Part shown: positions 7,859 through 12,435 of the stretch, piece by piece
How positions within the stretch are numbered: the stretch's first letter is position 1
Layout of the letters: every line of letters starts with the position of its first letter
Origin: Pseudomonas sp.
GTDB lineage: Bacteria; Pseudomonadota; Gammaproteobacteria; Pseudomonadales; Pseudomonadaceae
Direction: 5' to 3'
Assembly: GCA_030654635.1 (NCBI GenBank)
Contig: JAURXE010000018.1
Span: 1 to 12,435 of the forward strand
Length of the DNA: 12,435 bases
Program-made: the position numbers and the translations under genes
The notes under the pieces: model-generated
What the model was told of the DNA's origin: nothing
The model's database searches: none
The model's input: the letters and a program-made list of their open reading frames with translations, nothing else

Positions 7859-9313
7859 TTATGCCGGACGATAAACGCGCACATTGGCATGCCCCTCGCT
7901 CAGCAAGTGGTGGGCATGCAGGCGGCTCATCACCCCCTTGTCGCAATACAACAGGTACTGGCGCCCAGCATCCAGCTCCTTGAAGCGGCTATTCAAAGCA
8001 AAGAACGGCAGCGTTTGAACTTCGATCTCGCCCAGTTGCAGTGGTGCATCTTCCTGGGCATCGGGGTGGCGGATATCCAGTACGATTTGGCCAGGCAGTG
8101 CCTCGGCGACTTCTTCGACCTGAATATCTACGCCCAACTCGTCAATAACCCGGTCAATCGACACCAGCCGGGCATTGGCCAGGGCGCGCTCCAGCACCGC
8201 CATGTCGATTTGTTCTTCTTCGTACACCACCCGCGGCAACTTGGCGCGCGTGGTCGGGCCGACCGAAATCACCCCGCAGTATTCGGGCATGTGCTTGGCG
8301 AACTCGGCGGTGCCGATCTCGGAAGCAGTGTCGATGATGTCTTGCTTGTGGCTGGCGATTAACGGGCGCAGGACCAGTTTGTCGGTCACCGCATCAATCA
8401 CCGACAAATTGGTCAGGGTCTGGCTCGCCACTTGGGAAATTGCCTCGCCGGTCACCAGCGCATCGATTTCCAGACGCTCGGCAATCGAACTGGCTGCGCG
8501 CAGCATCATGCGCTTAAGGACCACACCCATATGGGCGTTATCGACTTTGCCGAGGATTTCGCCGAGCACCTCTTCAAAGGGCACGCTGACGAACAACACC
8601 CGATGGGAGCTGCCGTATTTAGCCCAGAGATAATGCGCCACTTCCATCACACCCAACTCATGGGCGCGCCCACCGAGATTGAAGAAGCAGAAGTGGCTGA
8701 GCAGGCCGCGACGCATCATCTGATAGGCCGCCACCGTGGAGTCGAAACCACCGGACATCAGCACCAACGTCTGCTCCACGGAGCCCAGCGGGAAGCCGCC
8801 AAGGCCATTGTGCTGATGGTGAATGACGAACAAACGCTGGTCGCGAATTTCCATGCGCACCAGCACCTCTGGCGCCTTCAACTCAATCCCCGCCGCCCCG
8901 CACTGCTGGCGCAACTGGCTGCCAACATAACGCTCGACTTCCATTGAGGTGAAGCTGTGCTTGCCGCCACGCTTGCAGCGCACGGCAAAGATTTTGCCCG
9001 GCAACAGGTCGGCGTAATGGGCCTTGCACTTGGCCACGATATCGTCGAGATCGCCCAGCGGATACTCGTTCACCTCAAGGAAGTGAACGATGCCGGGCGT
9101 ACAACGCAGGCGCTCAATCATCGCCGCCAGCGTCTTCGGCTCGCTAACCTGGGTTTGCAACTCCAGATTGTCCCACTCACCAACTACCGACACGCCAGGA
9201 TCCAGATCACGCAAAACCGAGCGAATATTCTTCGCTAACTGGCGGATGAACTGCTTGCGCACCGGCCGGCTTTTAATGGTGATTTCTGGAAAGACTTTTA
9301 CGATAAGTTTCAT
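7859..9313 (-). CDS. thiI: tRNA sulfurtransferase ThiI (4-thiouridine / thiamine thiazole), rhodanese form
   Basis: This 484-residue protein matches the long enteric/pseudomonad ThiI. It activates U8 of tRNA with ATP and transfers sulfur to make 4-thiouridine, and in enterics also passes sulfur to ThiS for the thiazole of thiamine. The N-terminal ferredoxin-like and THUMP region covers about 1-170. The PP-loop SGGFDS is at 187-192. MPEYCGVIS holds C346, equivalent to the E. coli disulfide partner C344. The C-terminal rhodanese domain (about 400-484) carries the persulfide cysteine C457 in [10 protein letters not shown]. The frame is open back to an ATG at 9376, but I chose [15 protein letters not shown] at 9313: it gives the family N-terminus, and a TATAAT at 9356-9361 lies inside the longer version. 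No Shine-Dalgarno is visible before 9313. It is divergent from glnA and upstream of typA. Confidence 0.96.
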   Translation of the reverse strand: MKLIVKVFPEITIKSRPVRKQFIRQLAKNIRSVLRDLDPGVSVVGEWDNLELQTQVSEPKTLAAMIERLRCTPGIVHFLEVNEYPLGDLDDIVAKCKAHYADLLPGKIFAVRCKRGGKHSFTSMEVERYVGSQLRQQCGAAGIELKAPEVLVRMEIRDQRLFVIHHQHNGLGGFPLGSVEQTLVLMSGGFDSTVAAYQMMRRGLLSHFCFFNLGGRAHELGVMEVAHYLWAKYGSSHRVLFVSVPFEEVLGEILGKVDNAHMGVVLKRMMLRAASSIAERLEIDALVTGEAISQVASQTLTNLSVIDAVTDKLVLRPLIASHKQDIIDTASEIGTAEFAKHMPEYCGVISVGPTTRAKLPRVVYEEEQIDMAVLERALANARLVSIDRVIDELGVDIQVEEVAEALPGQIVLDIRHPDAQEDAPLQLGEIEVQTLPFFALNSRFKELDAGRQYLLYCDKGVMSRLHAHHLLSEGHANVRVYRPA

Positions 9314-9355
9314 GGCGGTAGCGCGTGGCGAAGCGACCAAAAAAGAGGGGCGCGG

Positions 9356-9384
9356 ATTATAGCGGAAATCGCTCAAGCTTTAAC
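9356..9384 (-). promoter_or_regulatory. Putative sigma-70 promoter for thiI
   Basis: On the minus strand a perfect TATAAT (9361-9356) is preceded at 17 bases by a weak -35, GTTAAA (9384-9379, three of six). The predicted start near 9349 gives a leader of roughly 36 bases before the ATG at 9313. The -10 is strong and the -35 is poor, so either an activator helps or the -35 is misplaced. Confidence 0.5.
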
Positions 9385-9410
9385 CAACTTTATGCGCAGC
9401 ACCTTATGGC

Positions 9411-9425
9411 GCGCTAAATTGGTGC
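9411..9425 (+). promoter_or_regulatory. Putative NtrC enhancer site A upstream of glnA
   Basis: GCGCTAAATTGGTGC fits the NtrC dyad pattern GCAC-N5-TGGTGC with one mismatch in the left half and a perfect right half. Its centre (9418) is about 139 bp upstream of the start predicted from the sigma-54 element at 9531-9546. NtrC-phosphate would bind here and contact the promoter by DNA looping. Confidence 0.7.
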
Positions 9426-9440
9426 GCAAATAGACGTAGC

Positions 9441-9455
9441 GCACCAACATGGACC
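9441..9455 (+). promoter_or_regulatory. Putative NtrC enhancer site B upstream of glnA
   Basis: GCACCAACATGGACC matches the left half and TGG of GCAC-N5-TGGTGC, with two mismatches in the right half. Its centre (9448) is 30 bp from site A, close to three helical turns, and about 109 bp upstream of the predicted start. The spacing suits cooperative binding by two NtrC dimers on one DNA face. Weaker than site A if considered alone. Confidence 0.6.
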
Positions 9456-9530
9456 GCCGCTTTACTTCCGATCAGCCCAAAACCGCCCAACAAGCCAGCT
9501 TCCTAGCAATTTCTTTACGCAAAAAAGCAC

Positions 9531-9546
9531 TGGCATACATATTGCT
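9531..9546 (+). promoter_or_regulatory. Sigma-54 (RpoN) promoter of glnA
   Basis: TGGCATACATATTGCT matches the sigma-54 consensus TGGCAC-N5-TTGCW at all but one position. The invariant GG (9532-9533) and GC (9544-9545) have the required 10 bases between them. Transcription is predicted to start near 9557, leaving a leader of about 89 bases before glnA. NtrC-dependent expression from such a promoter is the well-known mode of glnA control under nitrogen limitation. A TTGTGA...TATTAT pair at 9550-9580 (19-base spacer) might be a weak sigma-70 promoter for basal expression, but I do not rely on it. Confidence 0.85.
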
Positions 9547-9645
9547 CCCTTGTGAGAGAGGCTGCCTTGTGGCGTATTATCGCCCCCGGCACCAAACGTA
9601 TTCGCGGGCTCACTGAATTCAGCCCTCATTCACCTGGAGGACACC

Positions 9646-11052
9646 ATGTCGAAGGCGCTTCAATTAATTAAAGATCACGACGTGAAGTGGGTTGACCTGC
9701 GCTTCACCGACACCAAGGGCAAGCAACATCACGTGACCATGCCGGCTCGCGATGCTTTCGAAGACGATTTCTTCGAAGTAGGCAAGATGTTCGACGGCTC
9801 CTCCATTCATGGCTGGAAAGGCATCGAAGCCTCCGACATGATTCTGTTGCCAGTCGACAGCACTGCAGTGATCGATCCGTTCACTGAAGACCCAACACTG
9901 ATTCTGGTCTGCAACATCATCGAACCGACCACCATGCAGGGCTACGATCGCGACCCGCGTTCGATCGCCACTCGCGCCGAGGAATACCTGAAGACCACCG
10001 GTATCGGCGACACCGTATTCGTTGGCCCAGAGCCTGAGTTCTTCATCTTCGACGAAGTGAAGTTCAAGTCCGACATCTCCGGTTCGATGTTCAAGATCTT
10101 CTCCGAGCAGGCTTCGTGGAACACCGACGCCGACATCGAAGGCGGCAACAAGGGCCACCGTCCTTGCGTTAAAGGTGGTTACTTCCCAGTTCCGCCGTGC
10201 GACCACGACCACGAAATCCGTACTGCCATGTGCAACGCCATGGAAGAAATGGGTCTGGTTATCGAAGTTCACCACCACGAAGTGGCGACTGCTGGTCAAA
10301 ACGAAATCGGCGTGAAGTTCAACACCTTGGTTGCCAAGGCTGACGAAGTTCAAACCCTCAAGTACTGCGTGCATAACGTTGCTGATGCCTACGGCAAAAC
10401 CGCAACCTTCATGCCTAAGCCACTCTACGGCGACAACGGCTCGGGCATGCACGTGCACATGTCGATCGCTAAAGACGGCAAGAACACCTTCGCTGGTGAA
10501 GGCTATGCCGGCCTATCCGACACCGCCCTGTACTTCATCGGCGGCATCATCAAGCACGGTAAAGCACTGAACGGCTTCACTAACCCGGCAACCAACTCCT
10601 ACAAGCGTTTGGTTCCAGGCTTCGAAGCTCCAGTAATGCTGGCTTACTCGGCACGTAACCGTTCGGCCTCGATCCGTATTCCATACGTTTCCAGCCCACG
10701 CGGCCGTCGTATCGAAGCGCGCTTCCCGGATCCGGCTGCCAACCCATACCTGTGCTTCGCTGCACTGCTGATGGCTGGCCTGGACGGCATCCAGAACAAG
10801 ATCCACCCAGGCGACGCAGCCGACAAAAACCTTTACGACCTGCCACCAGAAGAAGCCAAGTTGATCCCGCAAGTGTGCGGCAGCTTGAAAGAAGCGCTGG
10901 AAGAGTTGGATAAAGGCCGTGCGTTCCTGACTAAAGGCGGCGTATTCAGCGACGACTTCATCGATGCTTACATCGAACTGAAGAGCGCCGAAGAAATCCA
11001 AGTACGCACCTTCGTACACCCACTGGAATACGACCTGTACTACAGCGTCTAA
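9646..11052 (+). CDS. glnA: Type I glutamine synthetase GlnA
   Basis: A 468-residue dodecameric GSI enzyme that makes glutamine from glutamate, ammonia and ATP, the main ammonia-assimilating step. Conserved elements are all present: DGSSI with D50 (50-54), metal ligands E129 and E131 in VGPEPEFF, E212 and E220 in [15 protein letters not shown]269 in GSGMHVHMS, flap residue E327, R339 in NRSASIRIP, and E357 in [11 protein letters not shown]397 in NLYDLPPEE is the adenylylation site used by GlnE, at the same number as in E. coli, so this is the adenylylation-regulated GSI-beta type. The start is fixed by GGAGG at 9636-9640, five bases before ATG. Codon use looks strongly biased, as expected for a highly expressed gene. 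Expression is probably driven by RpoN/NtrC from the upstream region and ends at a terminator about 30 bases after the stop. Confidence 0.99.
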   Translation: MSKALQLIKDHDVKWVDLRFTDTKGKQHHVTMPARDAFEDDFFEVGKMFDGSSIHGWKGIEASDMILLPVDSTAVIDPFTEDPTLILVCNIIEPTTMQGYDRDPRSIATRAEEYLKTTGIGDTVFVGPEPEFFIFDEVKFKSDISGSMFKIFSEQASWNTDADIEGGNKGHRPCVKGGYFPVPPCDHDHEIRTAMCNAMEEMGLVIEVHHHEVATAGQNEIGVKFNTLVAKADEVQTLKYCVHNVADAYGKTATFMPKPLYGDNGSGMHVHMSIAKDGKNTFAGEGYAGLSDTALYFIGGIIKHGKALNGFTNPATNSYKRLVPGFEAPVMLAYSARNRSASIRIPYVSSPRGRRIEARFPDPAANPYLCFAALLMAGLDGIQNKIHPGDAADKNLYDLPPEEAKLIPQVCGSLKEALEELDKGRAFLTKGGVFSDDFIDAYIELKSAEEIQVRTFVHPLEYDLYYSV

Positions 11053-11061
11053 GCCAGTCGT

Positions 11062-11077
11062 AGCTATCTAGATAGCT
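11062..11077. repeat. Perfect 16-bp palindrome just after the glnA stop
   Basis: AGCTATCTAGATAGCT is its own reverse complement. It starts ten bases after the glnA stop codon and ends seven bases before the terminator stem. Its role is unknown: it could be a DNA-binding site, an extra RNA hairpin protecting the 3' end, or chance. Confidence 0.6.
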
Positions 11078-11083
11078 GCACAG

Positions 11084-11108
11084 AGGCCTCCTTCGGGAGG
11101 CCTTTTTT
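11084..11108 (+). terminator. Intrinsic terminator of glnA
   Basis: AGGCCTCC (11084-11091), a stable TTCG tetraloop, and GGAGGCCT (11096-11103) form an 8-bp stem running into six T residues (11103-11108). It lies 31 bases after the glnA stop and should separate glnA from the downstream DUF4124 genes. Confidence 0.93.
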
Positions 11109-11166
11109 ATGGGCGCAGAGCACAGCGCTAAAGCGTAAAACTTGCCAGTTGCCGCCAGCAGTGCAA

Positions 11167-11184
11167 GGCTTAGGCACCTAAGCC
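11167..11184. repeat. Inverted repeat directly upstream of the first DUF4124 gene
   Basis: GGCTTAGG (11167-11174) and CCTAAGCC (11177-11184) are perfect 8-bp arms around CA. The element ends six bases before the GGAG (11191-11194) that serves the ATG at 11202. It could be an operator or a leader hairpin influencing ribosome access. No T-run follows, so it is not a terminator. Confidence 0.6.
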
Positions 11185-11201
11185 CATTCGGGAGATTACC
11201 C

Positions 11202-11741
11202 ATGCGCCCTTTACTTGCTTGCCTGCTATTGGCCTTGAGCCTGCCCGCAGCGGCCCAGATTTATAGCTACACCGATGCCAACGGCAATCGGGTATTTACC
11301 AACGAGCCACCCCAAGGCAGTAATGCCGAAATCGTGCAACTGCCACCGACCAACACGGTGTCGGCGCAGCCAACTAACAACACCAGCACCAACAATACAG
11401 CCCAAGACGCCAACGCCATGGATGCGCCCTTCTCGGTACTGCAATTGACCAACCTGCCCACCGACGAGGCCATGCGTGCCAACAACGGCACCTTCAGCGT
11501 CGGCGTTAACACCTTGCCCGACCTCGCCGCCAGCCAACAAGTGCAGCTGATCCTCGACGGCCAGCCCTATGGCACACCGAGCAGCAATCCCCCACTGCAA
11601 CTGACCAATATTCCGCGCGGCGACCACACGCTCGCCGTGCAGGTACTCAGCGGCGGTCGCGTCGTGCAGCAAAGCGATGCCGTGACCTTCACCGTGCAAC
11701 GGGTTGCCCTCGGCACCCCCAAGGCGACTCCGCGCAATTGA
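11202..11741 (+). CDS. Exported DUF4124 domain protein (first of tandem pair)
   Basis: A 179-residue protein of unknown function. Residues 1-18 (MRPLLACLLLALSLPAAA) form a signal peptide with likely cleavage before Q19, so it should act in the periplasm. The DUF4124 domain follows (about 19-50), with IYSYTDANGNRVFTNEPP in which the Y-x-Y-x-D-x-x-G pattern is typical. A Thr/Asn/Gln-rich linker spans about 50-75. The C-terminal part (77-167) looks like a beta-sandwich, Ig-like fold with VQLILDGQPYG and RGDHTLAVQVL, by inference from its strand pattern. ATG 11202 was chosen over an upstream in-frame ATG at 11142 because GGAG sits 7 bases ahead and the signal peptide starts there. It is homologous along its length to the next gene and its stop overlaps that frame, suggesting a two-gene operon. 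Confidence 0.85.
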   Translation: MRPLLACLLLALSLPAAAQIYSYTDANGNRVFTNEPPQGSNAEIVQLPPTNTVSAQPTNNTSTNNTAQDANAMDAPFSVLQLTNLPTDEAMRANNGTFSVGVNTLPDLAASQQVQLILDGQPYGTPSSNPPLQLTNIPRGDHTLAVQVLSGGRVVQQSDAVTFTVQRVALGTPKATPRN

Positions 11742-11755
11742 ATAGCCGACTCTAT

Positions 11756-12379
11756 ATGCAGCGCTTTTTACTCATAACACTACTTGGCTGCCTCAGCTTG
11801 CCCACGCTTGCCGAGGTCTACACCTACACCGACGCCGAGGGTAATCGGGTTTTTACCGACCACCCCAAGCCCGGCAATGCCAAGCGCGTCGAGATGGCAC
11901 CGACCAACTCCATGGGCCAAATCAATGCCCCACGCGTGCCAGTGGCTCTGACTGAAACCCCGATCAAGGCACCGGACTACCAGATGCTGCGGATTCTGGT
12001 CCCCGAGCCCGACGCGGTGATTAACGACGGCACCGGCGACATAGTGGTCAGCGCTAGCAGCGACCCGGCTTTGCTGCCCACCCACAACTATCGCCTGATA
12101 GTCGATGGCCAGCCGAGCGCCGAGCCCAGCCGCAGCCCAGTTTTTCCGGTGCAGGGCCTGGGTCGTGGCACCCATCAACTGGCGGTGGAGATTCTTGACG
12201 CCAATGGCATCACACTGGAGCGCACCCCCAGCCAACCACTGCATATCCGCCTCACCTCGCTGGATCAAAAGCGCAAAGTCAGACCCTGCAAGAGGCGTGA
12301 CTACGGCGTGCGCCCGGAGTGCCCGCTAAAAGACAAACCGCCGGCCAAGCCGGACATCCCCTTCGTGCCCTTTATCTAG
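11756..12379 (+). CDS. Exported DUF4124 domain protein (second of tandem pair)
   Basis: A 207-residue paralogue of the preceding protein. MQRFLLITLLGCLSLPTLA is a signal peptide with probable cleavage before E20; LLGC at 9-12 weakly resembles a lipobox, so a lipoprotein cannot be excluded. The DUF4124 motif VYTYTDAEGNRVFTDHPKPG (21-40) is followed by a linker and a C-terminal beta-rich region (75-168) sharing the xLIxDGQP and GRGTHQLAVEIL strands with its neighbour. Unlike the neighbour it has a C-terminal tail (170-207) with C178 and C189, which could form a disulfide, and a Pro-rich end. The start is uncertain: ATG 11756 lacks a Shine-Dalgarno, and an in-frame TTG at 11738 overlaps the upstream TGA, fitting translational coupling and adding six residues. 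Function unknown. Confidence 0.82.
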   Translation: MQRFLLITLLGCLSLPTLAEVYTYTDAEGNRVFTDHPKPGNAKRVEMAPTNSMGQINAPRVPVALTETPIKAPDYQMLRILVPEPDAVINDGTGDIVVSASSDPALLPTHNYRLIVDGQPSAEPSRSPVFPVQGLGRGTHQLAVEILDANGITLERTPSQPLHIRLTSLDQKRKVRPCKRRDYGVRPECPLKDKPPAKPDIPFVPFI

Positions 12380-12400
12380 TCACTCACCAATCACAGCAGT

Positions 12401-12415
12401 GCACCGCATTGGTGC
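12401..12415 (+). promoter_or_regulatory. Perfect NtrC-type dyad, probably controlling the next operon (ntrBC?)
   Basis: GCACCGCATTGGTGC has perfect 5-base inverted arms around five bases and matches GCAC-N5-TGGTGC fully. It lies 21 bases after the last stop codon and 20 bases before the window ends. In Pseudomonas ntrB-ntrC lie a short way downstream of glnA, and in E. coli an NtrC operator precedes glnL (ntrB) and represses it, so autoregulation of ntrBC is the likely role. The downstream gene is not in the window. Confidence 0.7.
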
Positions 12416-12435
12416 GCAAGCCTGCTACCCTGCCT

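Noticed and set aside
9314..9376. N-terminal extension of ThiI by 21 residues from the ATG at 9376
   Set aside because: The extension is not like the ThiI N-terminus, and the best -10 element lies within it.
9399..9412. GCACC-N4-GGCGC as a third NtrC site
   Set aside because: The spacer is one base short, one arm is imperfect, and it overlaps the better site A.
9613..9622. CTGAATTCAG palindrome in the glnA leader
   Set aside because: Ten bases only, with no second copy or link to a known regulator; likely chance.
1..12435. Mobile element, CRISPR, defence island, tRNA or ribosomal RNA
   Set aside because: I saw no transposase, integrase, spaced repeats, tRNA cloverleaf or rRNA-like sequence; all genes look like core chromosomal genes of the same composition.

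Overview
The window looks like a chromosomal core region of a Pseudomonas or close relative. It is GC-rich, Gram-negative in content (an LPS-core enzyme and exported DUF4124 proteins), and carries typA, thiI and glnA in the order I know from Pseudomonas genomes, where ntrB-ntrC follow a little further on. I see no tRNA, rRNA, CRISPR array, insertion sequence, prophage or toxin/defence genes, and no clear sign of horizontal transfer.

Layout, left to right. (1) Bases 1-3127, minus strand: a very large polytopic membrane protein of the DUF2339 family, running off the left edge. (2) A divergent intergenic region with a promoter for each flanking gene. (3) 3410-3805, plus: a small YkgJ-type cysteine-cluster protein. 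(4) A bidirectional terminator shared with the convergent gene. (5) 3885-5627, minus: a CptA/EptC-type phosphoethanolamine transferase for the LPS core. (6) About 280 bases without a gene, ending in a very strong terminator. (7) 5905-7725, minus: typA/bipA, a ribosome-associated GTPase. (8) 7859-9313, minus: thiI, tRNA 4-thiouridine and thiamine-thiazole sulfur transfer, in its rhodanese-containing form. (9) A 332-base divergent control region. (10) 9646-11052, plus: glnA, type I glutamine synthetase. (11) 11202-12379, plus: two tandem paralogous exported DUF4124 proteins. (12) The first bases of the next control region.

The best-supported regulatory content is nitrogen control. Upstream of glnA there is a near-consensus sigma-54 promoter and two NtrC-like dyads 30 bp apart, centred about 139 and 109 bp upstream of the predicted start. 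This nearly matches the enhancer geometry of E. coli glnAp2. A third, perfect NtrC-type dyad lies at 12401-12415, in the last 35 bases. It probably belongs to the control region of an ntrB-ntrC operon just outside the window. glnA and the next locus would then be read by the same regulator, with the two DUF4124 genes sitting between them.

I found no undescribed multi-gene system. The less explained items are the two DUF4124 proteins with a palindrome just before their ribosome binding site, a 16-bp palindrome after the glnA stop, a duplicated LVWELP peptide in the DUF2339 linker, and the lack of a Shine-Dalgarno sequence at the thiI start.
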